This document shows positions 22,051 to 31,202 of a DNA stretch of 64,000 nucleotides, in pieces; the stretch's first letter is position 1; each line of letters opens with the position of its first letter. The notes beneath the pieces are model-generated. The model saw only the letters and a list, made by a program, of their open reading frames with translations, was not told the DNA's origin and did not search any database. Position numbers and translations under genes: made by a program. Origin of the DNA: Cellulosimicrobium terreum (GTDB taxonomy: Bacteria > Actinomycetota > Actinomycetes > Actinomycetales > Cellulomonadaceae); contig JACYFD010000006.1 of the NCBI GenBank assembly GCA_014803435.1, positions 1 to 64,000 on the forward strand, written 5' to 3'.

Positions 22051-23913
22051 ATGAGCCGTCCCCTGCGCTCTCGGACGTCCACCCACGGCCGCAACATGTC
22101 CGGGGCGCGTGCCCTGTGGCGTGCGACCGGCATGGGATCCGAGGACTTCGGGAAGCCGATCGTCGCGATCGCGAACTCGTACACGCAGTTCGTGCCCGGC
22201 CACGTCCACCTCAAGGACATGGGCGACCTCGTCGCGTCGGCGATCCGTGAGGCGGGCGGCGTCTCCAAGGAGTTCAACACCATCGCCGTCGACGACGGCA
22301 TCGCGATGGGCCACGCCGGCATGCTCTACTCGCTGCCCAGCCGCGACCTCATCGCCGACTCGGTCGAGTACATGGTCAACGCGCACTGCGCCGACGCGCT
22401 CGTCTGCATCTCCAACTGCGACAAGATCACGCCGGGCATGCTCAACGCGGCGCTGCGCCTGAACATCCCCGTGATCTTCGTGTCCGGCGGGCCCATGGAG
22501 GCCGGCAAGGCGGTCGTCGCGGACGGCGTCGCGAGGACGAGTCTCAACCTGATCAACGCGATCAACTACTCGGCCGACGAGAACGTCTCGGACGAGGCGC
22601 TCGCGCAGGTCGAGGAGAACGCGTGCCCCACGTGCGGCTCGTGCTCGGGGATGTTCACCGCGAACTCGATGAACTGCCTCACCGAGGCGCTGGGCCTCTC
22701 GCTGCCCGGGAACGGTTCGACGCTCGCCACGCACGCCGCGCGCAAGGAGCTGTTCCTCGAGGCCGGGCGGACCATCGTCGACCTCGCGCGCCGGTACTAC
22801 GACGACGAGGACGACTCCGCCGCCCCGCGCTCGATCGCCACCAAGGCCGCGTTCGCCAACGCCATGGCGCTCGACGTCGCGATGGGTGGCTCGACCAACA
22901 CGGTGCTGCACGTCCTCGCCGCCGCACAGGAGGGTGAGATCGACTTCGACCTCACCGACATCGAGCGGATCAGCCGCCAGGTGCCGTGCCTGTCGAAGGT
23001 CGCGCCGAACCACCCGGACTACCACATGGAGGACGTGCACCGCGCGGGCGGCATCCCCGCCCTGCTCGGCGAGCTCGACCGCGGGGGGCTGCTCGACCAC
23101 GACGTGACCTCGGTGCACACGCCCACGCTCCGCGCATGGCTCGACGACTGGGACATCCGCGGCGGCAAGGCCACGGACCGCGCCGTCGAGCTGTTCCACG
23201 CCGCGCCCGGGGGAGTGCGGACCACGCAGGCGTTCTCCACGCAGAACCGGTGGGAGTCGCTCGACACGGACGCCGAGACCGGCTGCATCCACGACGTCGA
23301 GCACGCGTACACCGTCGAGGGCGGCCTCGCCGTGCTGCGCGGCAACATCGCCGAGGACGGTGCGGTCTTCAAGACCGCCGGTGTGGACCCGGACGTCTTC
23401 CACTTCGTGGGGAAGGCGCTCGTGTGCGAGTCGCAGGACGAGGCCGTCGAGAAGATCCTCACCAAGCAGGTCGAGCCCGGGCACGTCGTCGTGGTGCGCT
23501 ACGAAGGTCCTGCGGGCGGGCCGGGCATGCAGGAGATGCTCTACCCGACGTCGTACATCAAGGGCCGCGGCCTCGGGAAGGTCTGTGCGCTCATCACGGA
23601 CGGCCGGTTCTCCGGCGGGTCGAGCGGCATCTCGGTGGGCCACGTCTCACCCGAGGCCGCTGCCGGCGGCACGATCGGCCTGATCGAGGACGGCGACGAG
23701 ATCGAGATCGACGTCGACACCCGTCTCATCCGTGTCAACGTCCCCGACGCGGTGCTCGCCGAGCGCCGCGCCAAGATGGAGGCGTCGGAGAACCCGTGGC
23801 AGCCTGTCGACCGCGACCGATACGTCTCGCCCGCGCTGCAGGCCTATGCCGCGATGGCGACGTCGGCCGACCGGGGGGCCGTGCGCGACGTGTCGCTCAT
23901 CAAGCGTCGTTGA
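22051..23913 (+). CDS. ilvD: dihydroxyacid dehydratase, E. coli-like long type
   Basis: A 620-residue IlvD that dehydrates 2,3-dihydroxy-isovalerate and -methylvalerate to the 2-keto acids of Val and Ile synthesis. Cluster cysteines are in [10 protein letters not shown] and [18 protein letters not shown], and the first segment reads [15 protein letters not shown], without the Cys that the [2Fe-2S] plant/mycobacterial type has there. Length and these motifs place it with the E. coli-type enzymes. The C-terminal [17 protein letters not shown] supplies the catalytic Ser. A second, shorter ilvD of the other type lies 3.3 kb downstream. A structured repeat element follows 32-36 nt after the stop. 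Confidence 0.94.
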   Translation: MSRPLRSRTSTHGRNMSGARALWRATGMGSEDFGKPIVAIANSYTQFVPGHVHLKDMGDLVASAIREAGGVSKEFNTIAVDDGIAMGHAGMLYSLPSRDLIADSVEYMVNAHCADALVCISNCDKITPGMLNAALRLNIPVIFVSGGPMEAGKAVVADGVARTSLNLINAINYSADENVSDEALAQVEENACPTCGSCSGMFTANSMNCLTEALGLSLPGNGSTLATHAARKELFLEAGRTIVDLARRYYDDEDDSAAPRSIATKAAFANAMALDVAMGGSTNTVLHVLAAAQEGEIDFDLTDIERISRQVPCLSKVAPNHPDYHMEDVHRAGGIPALLGELDRGGLLDHDVTSVHTPTLRAWLDDWDIRGGKATDRAVELFHAAPGGVRTTQAFSTQNRWESLDTDAETGCIHDVEHAYTVEGGLAVLRGNIAEDGAVFKTAGVDPDVFHFVGKALVCESQDEAVEKILTKQVEPGHVVVVRYEGPAGGPGMQEMLYPTSYIKGRGLGKVCALITDGRFSGGSSGISVGHVSPEAAAGGTIGLIEDGDEIEIDVDTRLIRVNVPDAVLAERRAKMEASENPWQPVDRDRYVSPALQAYAAMATSADRGAVRDVSLIKRR

Positions 23914-23945
23914 GCTGCAGTCGAGGAGAACGGGGGTCCGGCGGG

Positions 23946-24038
23946 TCAAGGGCGGGACGTCCCGGGTCTTCCATCCGCCCGCTCGTCCCTCGCGGGCTCC
24001 CGCCAGGCCCGCCACGACCCGGCACGTCCCGCCCCTGA
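23946..24038. repeat. structured repeat element, copy A
   Basis: Outer arms 23950-23968 and 24016-24034 pair over 19 bp with one mismatch, extendable to 23946-24038. Inside are the 8-nt segment TTCCATCC, an inner hairpin (GCCCGC 23977-23982 with GCGGGC 23992-23997, 9-nt loop) and the 18-nt segment TCCCGCCAGGCCCGCCAC. Copy B at 54586-54672 keeps the unpaired segments but has a different, still complementary inner stem. It begins 36 nt after the ilvD stop. It could be a terminator, a processing site or a REP-like element; nothing in it codes. Confidence 0.8.
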
Positions 24039-24079
24039 CCTGCCTCGCTCGTGCCGTGCGGAAAGCGGTTGTCTCGTCG

Positions 24080-24107
24080 TTGACATCCGCGGTGTGAGCG
24101 TTAACAC
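24080..24107 (+). promoter_or_regulatory. probable promoter of the GH127 gene
   Basis: TTGACA (24080-24085) and TAACAC (24102-24107) are 16 bp apart. The -10 region lies in GTGAGCGTTAACAC, which recalls a LacI-family operator but is only partly palindromic. The leader to the TTG start would be about 190 nt; it holds a GCAGGG/CCCTGC hairpin (24138-24162) and no coding sequence that I can support. Confidence 0.6.
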
Positions 24108-24306
24108 TGGGTGGGCCCTGCGACGTCCGCGTGACCGGCAGGGACACCACGTGCTGCCCTGCGAAGGGCGGTTGTATGGCGATGACAGCGTTGTTTTCGT
24201 TGAAAGGGGGAGTGGCCGTCGGGTTGTCGGCGGCAGAACGTACCGCTCGCTCGACGCGACGTCGCGCTCCGGGCAGCACAGCACGTCTCACCGTGGAGGC
24301 TTCATC

Positions 24307-27147
24307 TTGAGTACCGCACGCCAGACCCTCGCCCTCGACCGGCGCCGATTCCTGCAGGCGGGTGCGGCCGGTGCGCTCGCGCTCGCACTTCCCATCCCGG
24401 CCCTCGCGCCGCGAGCCGCAGCCGCGGTCCGTCCGGCGGCTGTCGTCCCGGGCGGCGCGTCGCTCGCGACTGTGCCGCTGGGCCAGGTGCGGCTGACCTC
24501 GAGCCGGTTCCTCGACAACATGAACCGGACCGCGGCCTACCTGCGCTTCGTCGACGCGGACCGCATGCTGCACATGTTCCGCGTGACGTTCGGGCTGCCG
24601 TCGAGCGCGACCCCGCTCGGCGGGTGGGAGGCGCCCGACGTCCAGCTGCGCGGCCACAGCATGGGTCACCTGCTGTCAGGACTGGCACTGTCGGCGGCCA
24701 ACAGCGGGGACACGGACCTGATCGCGAAGAGCCGCTACCTCGTCGCCGGGCTCGCCGCCGTCCAGGCCGCCGGGCCGGCCGCGGGGTTCACGCCCGGGTA
24801 CCTGTCCGCGTTTGGGGAGCAGACGTTCGTCGACCTCGAGAGCGGCAAGGTCCCGTGGGCGCCGTACTACACGATCCACAAGATCATGGCGGGGCTGCTC
24901 GACCAGCACGTGCTCCTGGGCGACGTCCAGGCGCTCGAGGTCGTGCGCGGGATGGCCGGCTGGGTCGACGCCCGCACGTCGCCGCTGAGCCGCGAGGCGA
25001 TGCAGAAGATGCTCAACGTCGAGTTCGGCGGGATGAACGAGCTGCTCGTCAACCTGTGGAAGGTGACGGGCGACCCGCTCCACCTCGAGCTCGCGCAGCG
25101 CTTCGACCACGACACGGTGTTCGTCCCGCTCGCCGAGCGTCGCAACACGCTCGCGGGGCGTCACGCCAACACCGACATCCCCAAGGTCGTCGGCGCGGCC
25201 GAGGAGTACGCCGCGACGGGTGACGCCCGCTACCGCACGATCGCCACCTACTTCTGGGACCAGGTGGTGCACCACCACACGTACGTCATCGGCGGCAACA
25301 GCAACGCGGAGTTCTTCGGCGAGCCCGGCCAGATCGTCTCGAACCTCGGCGAGAACACGTGCGAGAACTGCAACAGCTACAACATGATCAAGCTGAGCCG
25401 CGCGCTGTTCCTGCAGGACCCGGGGACCTGCGAGTACATGGACTACGTCGAGTGGACGCTGCTCAACCAGATGCTCGGCGAGCAGGACCCGGACTCGGCC
25501 CACGGCAACGTCACGTACTACACCGGGCTGTCCCACACGGCGTCGCGCAAGGGCAAGGACGGTCTGGTCTCCGACCCCGGCTCCTACTCGAGCGACTACG
25601 GCAACTTCTCGTGCGACCACGGTTCCGGCATGGAGACGCACTCGAAGTTCGCCGACTCCGTCTGGTTCACCCAGCAGGACGTCGCCTACCTCAACCTCTT
25701 CATCCCCTCGACGTTCACGTGGGAGGCGAAGTCGGTCCGACTCACCGTCGAGACCGAGTACCCCTATGCCGAGCGCGTCCGGGTCCGGGTCGAGGGCACC
25801 GGCGCGTTCACGCTCAAGGTGCGCGTCCCGGGGTGGCTCGAGAACTCCTCGCGCGAGCCGCAGGTGACGGTCAACGGCACCCCGGTGGACGGCCAGGTCC
25901 GACCGGGGACCTACGTGGCGATCGACCGCACCTGGGCCGACGGCGACGTCGTCGAGCTCGAGCTGCCGATGGACACGACGTGGCTCCCCGCGCCGGACAA
26001 CCCGGCGGCGCACGCGCTCACGCACGGCCCGCTGGTCCTCGCCGGCCGCTTCGGCGACGACCCGCCCGCGAGCCTGCAGATGGCCGACCCGACGACCCTG
26101 GCGCCGTCGGGCACCGGTCTCGACCGCACCGTCGAGGTAGGGGGACGCACGATCACGTTCAGCCCCTTCCTCGACCTGCACCACGAGCACTACAACGTCT
26201 ACTTCCTCCTCCCGCCGACCACGACAGCCCCGGAGCTGGTCACGTCGTTCGGGTTCGACGAGCCGTCCGGCGCGCCGCAGGACGCGACGGGACGCTGGGG
26301 TGCCGGCGCCCTCGTGGGCGGGGCGGTCCGTGAGGCGCACGACGGCGGGTCGGCGGTCCGGCTCGACGGCGCGGGCGGGCACGTCGTGCTTCCCGCGGGG
26401 CTGCTCGGCGGGCTCTCCGAGCTCACCGTGTCGGTGTGGGTGAAGATCGACACGCTGGTCAACAACTCGCGGGTCTTCGACCTCGGGTTCAACGCGAACA
26501 CGTACCTCTTCCTCAACCCGCGCACGGGCAGCAACAAGGCGCGCCTCGGGATGAAGCTCAACGGCATGGAGGGCGAGGACTTCGTCGACAGCTCCGCCGG
26601 GCCGCTCCCGGTGGGGGAGTGGACGCACGTCGCGGCCGTCGTCGGGTCCGAGATGAAGCTGTACGTCGACGGAGAGCTCGTCGGCACCAACCCCGCACCG
26701 AAGACGCTCGCGCTCGCGCTCGGGGCGACCACGCACAACTACCTGGGCAAGTCGCAGAACGTGAAGCACCCGTACCTGCCCGGCGCGGTCGACGACTTCC
26801 GCCTCTTCGGGCGGGCGCTCACCGACGAGGAGGTCGCCGCCCTCGCCGGCGTCCCGTCGGACGACGTGTCGTTCACCGCCGAGGTCTCGACGCGGACCAT
26901 GGGCGGGACGGTGTACGTCGCCGTGCGGGCGACGAGCACCGAGGAGGTCCCGGTCGACGTCACGCTCGAGACGCCGTACGGCAGCAGGACGTTCACGGGC
27001 GTGGCCCCCGGCCGGTCCGCGTACCAGTCGTTCGGCTCGCGGCGCGCGGACGTCCCCGCGGGCGAGGTGACCGTCACGGTGAGCAAGGACGTGGGCGACG
27101 GACGGCTGACGTCGTCGCAGACGCTCGACTACGACGCCGTGGGCTGA
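24307..27147 (+). CDS. Tat-exported GH127-type beta-L-arabinofuranosidase with C-terminal LamG domain
   Basis: The 946-residue protein starts at TTG, 7 nt after GGAGG (24295-24299). It opens with a twin-arginine signal (LDRRRFLQAGAAGALALALP, then an Ala-rich cleavage region near residue 40). Residues about 55-640 are a GH127 (DUF1680) barrel plus beta domains, with GHSMGHLLSGLAL, WAPYYTIHKIMAGLLDQH and ENTCENCNSYNMIKLSRALF (Glu349, Cys352). Residues about 650-880 form a LamG/concanavalin-like domain, followed by a beta-sandwich tail. GH127 enzymes remove beta-L-arabinofuranose from arabinan or hydroxyproline glycans. At the nucleophile motif the sequence is FSC436-D437-HGSGMETH, where characterised members have two adjacent cysteines. 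Substrate is inferred from the family. Confidence 0.85.
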   Translation: MSTARQTLALDRRRFLQAGAAGALALALPIPALAPRAAAAVRPAAVVPGGASLATVPLGQVRLTSSRFLDNMNRTAAYLRFVDADRMLHMFRVTFGLPSSATPLGGWEAPDVQLRGHSMGHLLSGLALSAANSGDTDLIAKSRYLVAGLAAVQAAGPAAGFTPGYLSAFGEQTFVDLESGKVPWAPYYTIHKIMAGLLDQHVLLGDVQALEVVRGMAGWVDARTSPLSREAMQKMLNVEFGGMNELLVNLWKVTGDPLHLELAQRFDHDTVFVPLAERRNTLAGRHANTDIPKVVGAAEEYAATGDARYRTIATYFWDQVVHHHTYVIGGNSNAEFFGEPGQIVSNLGENTCENCNSYNMIKLSRALFLQDPGTCEYMDYVEWTLLNQMLGEQDPDSAHGNVTYYTGLSHTASRKGKDGLVSDPGSYSSDYGNFSCDHGSGMETHSKFADSVWFTQQDVAYLNLFIPSTFTWEAKSVRLTVETEYPYAERVRVRVEGTGAFTLKVRVPGWLENSSREPQVTVNGTPVDGQVRPGTYVAIDRTWADGDVVELELPMDTTWLPAPDNPAAHALTHGPLVLAGRFGDDPPASLQMADPTTLAPSGTGLDRTVEVGGRTITFSPFLDLHHEHYNVYFLLPPTTTAPELVTSFGFDEPSGAPQDATGRWGAGALVGGAVREAHDGGSAVRLDGAGGHVVLPAGLLGGLSELTVSVWVKIDTLVNNSRVFDLGFNANTYLFLNPRTGSNKARLGMKLNGMEGEDFVDSSAGPLPVGEWTHVAAVVGSEMKLYVDGELVGTNPAPKTLALALGATTHNYLGKSQNVKHPYLPGAVDDFRLFGRALTDEEVAALAGVPSDDVSFTAEVSTRTMGGTVYVAVRATSTEEVPVDVTLETPYGSRTFTGVAPGRSAYQSFGSRRADVPAGEVTVTVSKDVGDGRLTSSQTLDYDAVG

Positions 27148-27165
27148 CCCGGTCCAGCCAGGATG

Positions 27166-27208
27166 CCCGACGGCGGCCGGCGCGTTCGCGCGTCGGCGCG
27201 CCGTCGGG
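27166..27208 (+). terminator. terminator after GH127 gene
   Basis: A GC-rich stem of about 19 bp with one bulge closes a TTCG loop (27185-27188), 18 nt after the GH127 stop and 13 nt before the -10 box of the next gene. Confidence 0.75.
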
Positions 27209-27220
27209 CGGGCGGGTTCC

Positions 27221-27226
27221 TAAGGT
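27221..27226 (+). promoter_or_regulatory. -10 element of second ilvD, leaderless
   Basis: TAAGGT ends 6 nt before the ATG at 27233. The intervening GAGGGG could look like a ribosome site but touches the start codon, so a leaderless transcript is the better reading. Confidence 0.6.
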
Positions 27227-27232
27227 GAGGGG

Positions 27233-28939
27233 ATGACCACCACCGAGGGAACCCCCGACCTCAAGCCGCGATCCCGTCAGGTCACCGACGGGATCGAGGC
27301 GACCGCCTCGCGCGGGATGCTGCGCGCCGTCGGGATGGGTGACGCGGACTGGGGCAAACCCCAGATCGGCATCGCGAGCTCGTGGAACGAGATCACGCCG
27401 TGCAACCTGTCGCTCGACCGCCTCGCGCAGGGCGCGAAGGAGGGCGTGCACGCCGGCGGCGGCTACCCGCTGCAGTTCGGCACGATCTCCGTCTCCGACG
27501 GGATCTCGATGGGCCACGAGGGGATGCACTTCTCGCTCGTGAGCCGCGACGTGATCGCCGACTCGGTCGAGACCGTGATCCAGGCCGAGCGGCTCGACGG
27601 GTCCGTGCTGCTGGCCGGGTGCGACAAGTCGCTGCCCGGCATGCTCATGGCTGCCGCGCGCCTCGACCTCGCGTCCGTCTTCCTCTACGCGGGCTCGATC
27701 ATGCCGGGCTGGGTCAAGCTCGAGGACGGGACCGAGAAGGACGTCACGCTCATCGACGCGTTCGAGGCCGTCGGCGCGTGCGCGCGCGGACTCATGAGCA
27801 CGGGTGACCTGGACCGGATCGAGCGCGCGATCTGCCCCGGCGAAGGCGCGTGCGGGGGCATGTACACCGCGAACACCATGGCGTCGGTCGCCGAGGCGAT
27901 GGGGATGTCGCTGCCGGGGTCCGCCGCCCCGCCGTCGGCCGACCGGCGGCGCGACCAGTTCGCGCACCGGTCGGGCGAGGCCGTGGTGAACCTGCTGCGC
28001 CTCGGCATCACCGCGCGCGACATCATGACCAAGGAGGCGTTCGAGAACGCGATCGCCGTCGTCATGGCGTTCGGCGGCTCGACCAACGCGGTGCTGCACC
28101 TGCTCGCGATCGCGCACGAGGCCGAGGTCGAGCTCACGCTCGACGACTTCGACCGCGTGGCCGCCCGCGTCCCGCACCTCGGCGACCTCAAGCCGTTCGG
28201 CCGGTACGTCATGAACGACGTCGACCGGATCGGGGGAGTGCCCGTCGTCATGAAGGCGCTGCTCGACGCCGGGCTGCTGCACGGGGACGCGCTGACCGTG
28301 ACCGGCAGGACCGTGGCGGAGAACCTCGCCGACATCGACCCCCCGGACCCCGACGGCAAGATCCTGCGCGCCCTCGACAACCCGATCCACCACACCGGCG
28401 GGATCACGATCCTGCACGGCTCGCTCGCCCCCGAGGGCGCCGTCGTGAAGTCCGCCGGGTTCGACGAGGACGTCTTCGAGGGCACGGCGCGCGTGTTCGA
28501 GCGTGAGCGCGCGGCGCTCGACGCGCTCGAGGACGGGACGATCACCGACGGGGACGTCGTCGTCATCCGCTACGAGGGGCCCAAGGGCGGTCCGGGCATG
28601 CGCGAGATGCTCGCCATCACGGGCGCGATCAAGGGCGCGGGCCTCGGCAAGACGGTCCTGCTGCTCACCGACGGCCGGTTCTCCGGCGGGACGACGGGCC
28701 TGTGCGTCGGGCACGTCGCGCCCGAGGCCGTCGACGGTGGACCGGTCGCGTTCGTGCGCGACGGCGACCGCATCCGTCTCGACGTCGCGAGCAAGACGCT
28801 CGACCTGCTCGTGGACGACGAGACGCTCGCGTCGCGCCGAGACGGTTGGGCGCCGCTTCCGCACGCCTACACGCGCGGCGTGCTGGCGAAGTACGCGAAG
28901 CTCGTCCAGTCGGCGTCGCGCGGGGCGATCCTCGAGTAG
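27233..28939 (+). CDS. ilvD: dihydroxyacid dehydratase, short [2Fe-2S] type
   Basis: A 568-residue IlvD/Edd-family enzyme close in length and motifs to the mycobacterial and plant [2Fe-2S] dehydratases. The three expected cluster cysteines are in [25 protein letters not shown] and [16 protein letters not shown], and the catalytic Ser is in [17 protein letters not shown]. It should act in Ile/Val synthesis like the 22051-23913 gene, or on a sugar acid; the motifs favour the amino-acid role. It has its own leaderless promoter and is transcribed apart from the other BCAA genes. The two dehydratases are clearly not recent duplicates. Confidence 0.92.
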   Translation: MTTTEGTPDLKPRSRQVTDGIEATASRGMLRAVGMGDADWGKPQIGIASSWNEITPCNLSLDRLAQGAKEGVHAGGGYPLQFGTISVSDGISMGHEGMHFSLVSRDVIADSVETVIQAERLDGSVLLAGCDKSLPGMLMAAARLDLASVFLYAGSIMPGWVKLEDGTEKDVTLIDAFEAVGACARGLMSTGDLDRIERAICPGEGACGGMYTANTMASVAEAMGMSLPGSAAPPSADRRRDQFAHRSGEAVVNLLRLGITARDIMTKEAFENAIAVVMAFGGSTNAVLHLLAIAHEAEVELTLDDFDRVAARVPHLGDLKPFGRYVMNDVDRIGGVPVVMKALLDAGLLHGDALTVTGRTVAENLADIDPPDPDGKILRALDNPIHHTGGITILHGSLAPEGAVVKSAGFDEDVFEGTARVFERERAALDALEDGTITDGDVVVIRYEGPKGGPGMREMLAITGAIKGAGLGKTVLLLTDGRFSGGTTGLCVGHVAPEAVDGGPVAFVRDGDRIRLDVASKTLDLLVDDETLASRRDGWAPLPHAYTRGVLAKYAKLVQSASRGAILE

Positions 28940-29017
28940 CAGGTCCCGCACGGCCCGACGACGTAACCGGGACCCGTGACACGTGCCGGTGGTCCGTGGC
29001 ACCGTGGTGTGTCGCAG

Positions 29018-29034
29018 GGCACGCTGAGCGTGCC
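29018..29034. promoter_or_regulatory. perfect palindrome before the pterin-dehydratase/VOC gene
   Basis: GGCACGCT-G-AGCGTGCC is a perfect 8-bp inverted repeat around one base, 24 bp before the start at 29059. It could be an operator or a short hairpin. A weaker GGTCCCG/CGGGACC pair at 28943-28975 may end the ilvD transcript. Neither has a second copy that I noticed. Confidence 0.4.
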
Positions 29035-29058
29035 GGGAGCGTGCCACGAGGAGGGGCC

Positions 29059-30363
29059 ATGAGCGAGGTCGTCACCGTCCGCGCGTTCCAGGAGTCCGAG
29101 GGCGCGCAGGACTGGCGCGGGCTCGCCCGTGGCGCGTCCGCGACGTTCCGTACAGCGTCGCTGCGTGAGGGCGCCGCGCTCGTCGAGCGGATCGGCGCGC
29201 TCGCCGACGAGACAGGCCGCCGACCGGACGTCGACCTGAGAGCGCGCGCCGTCGTCGTCCGCGTCCTCACGCCCGACCTGTGGGCGCTCACCGAGCGGGA
29301 CCTCGCGCTCGCGCGCCAGGTCTCCGTCGCCGCGCGGGAGCTGGGGCTCGCGCCTGACCCGTCCGCGGCGCAGGAGGTCGACCTGACGATCGACACGCAG
29401 GACGTCGACGCCGCGCGGCGGTTCTGGTCGACCGCGCTCGGGCACGACCTCGCGGGCGACGCGGACGTCATCGACCCGCACCGGCGCTGGCCGTTCGTGT
29501 GGTTCCAGGACATGGACGCGCCCCGGCCGCTGCGCAACCGCGTGCACCTCGACGTGTTCGTCCCGCGCGAGGTGCGGCCGCGCCGCCAGGCCGCCGTGCT
29601 GGAGGCAGGCGGTCGCGTGGCGAGCGAGGAGTTCGCTCCCCAGTGGTGGACGCTCGCAGACCCGGAGGGCAACGAGGTGGATCTCGAGGGCTGGGACACG
29701 TTCCCGTTCGAGGTCCCCGAGCCGTGGCTCACGCCCGACGCGTTCCTCGCGGCTCCGGACGTCGGGGACTGGCGATTCCTCCAGGGCGTCAGCGCCTGCT
29801 GGACGGGTCCGTGGGCGGACCTCGTCGAGCTCGTCTGCCGGACGGGTGCACGTGCCGACGACGCCGGCCTGAACGCCTACGTCGACCTGCGCCCCGACGG
29901 GGTCACCGTGCGCCTCGGACCGCCCGACGAGGGCTGGGTCGCGCGAGCCGACCTCGCGCTCGCCCAGCAGGTCCAGGCCGCGGCGCGCGAGCTCGGGCTG
30001 ACCGCGGACCCGGCGACCGTGCGCGACGTGCAGCTCGCGTTCGACGCGCTCGACGTCGCAGCGGTGCAGGACTTCTGGGCGGCAGCCCTCGCCTACACCA
30101 AGCGTGAGGAGACGGACCTGTACGACCCGCTCCTGCGCGGACCGTCCATCTTCATCCAGCAGCTCGACGAGCCCCGCGAGCAGCGCAACCGGATCCACGT
30201 GGACGTCTTCGTCGCGCACGACCAGGCGCAGTCCCGCGTCGACGCCGCGCTCGCGGCGGGCGGGCGGCTCGTGCGCGACCGCTCGCCGCACTGGTGGACG
30301 CTCGCCGACCCCGAGGGCAACGAGGTGGACGTCGCCGTGTCCCTCGGCCGCGACGAGGAGTGA
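29059..30363 (+). CDS. double fusion of pterin-carbinolamine-dehydratase-like and VOC (glyoxalase-like) domains
   Basis: The 434 residues read as two copies of one module: a PCD/DCoH-like domain (residues about 1-105 and 235-330) followed by a VOC domain (about 110-215 and 335-430). The VOC parts share DFW/RFWSTALGH-type helices, NR(V/I)H(L/V)DVFV and PQWWTLADPEGNEVD. In the first PCD copy the catalytic HHP motif has become RRPDVDL, and in the second even this is lost (NAYVDLRPDG), so dehydratase activity is unlikely. The companion gene at 30501 is a single module with HHP intact. Strong GAGGAGGGG site before the ATG. Function unknown; VOC domains often bind small molecules or metal-dependent substrates. 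Confidence 0.8.
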   Translation: MSEVVTVRAFQESEGAQDWRGLARGASATFRTASLREGAALVERIGALADETGRRPDVDLRARAVVVRVLTPDLWALTERDLALARQVSVAARELGLAPDPSAAQEVDLTIDTQDVDAARRFWSTALGHDLAGDADVIDPHRRWPFVWFQDMDAPRPLRNRVHLDVFVPREVRPRRQAAVLEAGGRVASEEFAPQWWTLADPEGNEVDLEGWDTFPFEVPEPWLTPDAFLAAPDVGDWRFLQGVSACWTGPWADLVELVCRTGARADDAGLNAYVDLRPDGVTVRLGPPDEGWVARADLALAQQVQAAARELGLTADPATVRDVQLAFDALDVAAVQDFWAAALAYTKREETDLYDPLLRGPSIFIQQLDEPREQRNRIHVDVFVAHDQAQSRVDAALAAGGRLVRDRSPHWWTLADPEGNEVDVAVSLGRDEE

Positions 30364-30500
30364 GCGCGAGAGTCGCGGAGCACGAGCGTGCGCCCGGATG
30401 ACTCGCTAGCGTGAGCATGGCTCGTTCGACGGCGAGAGGGCTCTCAGCCGGCGACAGGCGACGACGTCATGAGGACCAGCCGAGGACCGAGGAGACGAGC

Positions 30501-31166
30501 ATGGCCGACGACCGGATCACCGCCCGCGAGTTCCACGACAGCGACGGGGTCGAGGGCTGGCGCGTCCTGCTGTCGACCGCGCAGACGCTGTACCGCACGG
30601 GGTCGTTCACGGCGGGTGTCGCGCTCGTCGACGCGATCGGCGAGCTCGCCGAGAACGCGAACCACCATCCCGACGTCGACCTGCGCTACGGCACGGTGAC
30701 GGTTCGCCTCACGTCGCACGACGTCGGTGGGCTGAGCCGGCGCGACGTGGACCTCGCCCGGCAGATCTCCGCCGCTGCGCGCGAGCTGGACCTGCGCGCC
30801 GACCCTGGCGCCGTCCAGGAGCTCGAGATCGCGGTGGACGCGCTCGTCGGGTCGGACGTCCAGCCGTTCTGGCGCGCCGTGCTCGGCTACGACGAGGGGG
30901 CGCCGGAGCTGCCCGCGCCGGCGGTCGCCGACCCGACCACCCACGCACCGGCCTTCTGGTTCCAGCAGATGGACGCGCCCCGGCCGCAGCGCAACCGCAT
31001 CCACGTGGACGTCATCGTCCCGCACGACGTGGCCGAGTCCCGCGTGACCGCGGCGATCGCCGCGGGTGGGCACCTCGTCTCCGACGACCGCGCACCCGCG
31101 TTCTGGGTGCTCGCGGACACCGAGGGCAACGAGGCGTGCGTCTGCACCTGGCAGTCGCGCGACTGA
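30501..31166 (+). CDS. pterin-4a-carbinolamine dehydratase/VOC fusion protein
   Basis: A 221-residue protein: PCD/DCoH domain (residues about 1-105) with ENANHHPDVDLRYGTVTVRLTSHD, containing the His-His-Pro catalytic motif of 4a-hydroxytetrahydrobiopterin dehydratase, and a VOC domain (about 108-215) with FWFQQMD, RNRIHVDVIV and AFWVLADTEGNEACVC. PCD enzymes recycle the pterin of aromatic amino-acid hydroxylases, but no such hydroxylase is nearby. The ATG at 30501 follows GAGGAGACGAGC. A TAGCGT box at 30407-30412 would give a leader of about 80 nt, and an in-frame GTG/ATG pair near 30411-30417 is a less likely start. Confidence 0.82.
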   Translation: MADDRITAREFHDSDGVEGWRVLLSTAQTLYRTGSFTAGVALVDAIGELAENANHHPDVDLRYGTVTVRLTSHDVGGLSRRDVDLARQISAAARELDLRADPGAVQELEIAVDALVGSDVQPFWRAVLGYDEGAPELPAPAVADPTTHAPAFWFQQMDAPRPQRNRIHVDVIVPHDVAESRVTAAIAAGGHLVSDDRAPAFWVLADTEGNEACVCTWQSRD

Positions 31167-31202
31167 TCCCGAGGCCCAGCGCCGGTCTGGCAACCTGGTC
31201 CC

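Noticed and set aside
24094-24108. GTGAGCGTTAACAC in the GH127 promoter as a full LacI operator
   Set aside because: Only the outer GTG/CAC and the central GTTAAC are palindromic, so it is kept as a remark and not as a called operator.
24094-24306. N-terminal extension of the GH127 gene from GTG 24094
   Set aside because: It runs through the probable -10 region and leader, has no ribosome site, and would put 71 residues before a Tat signal. The TTG at 24307 has GGAGG at 7 nt.
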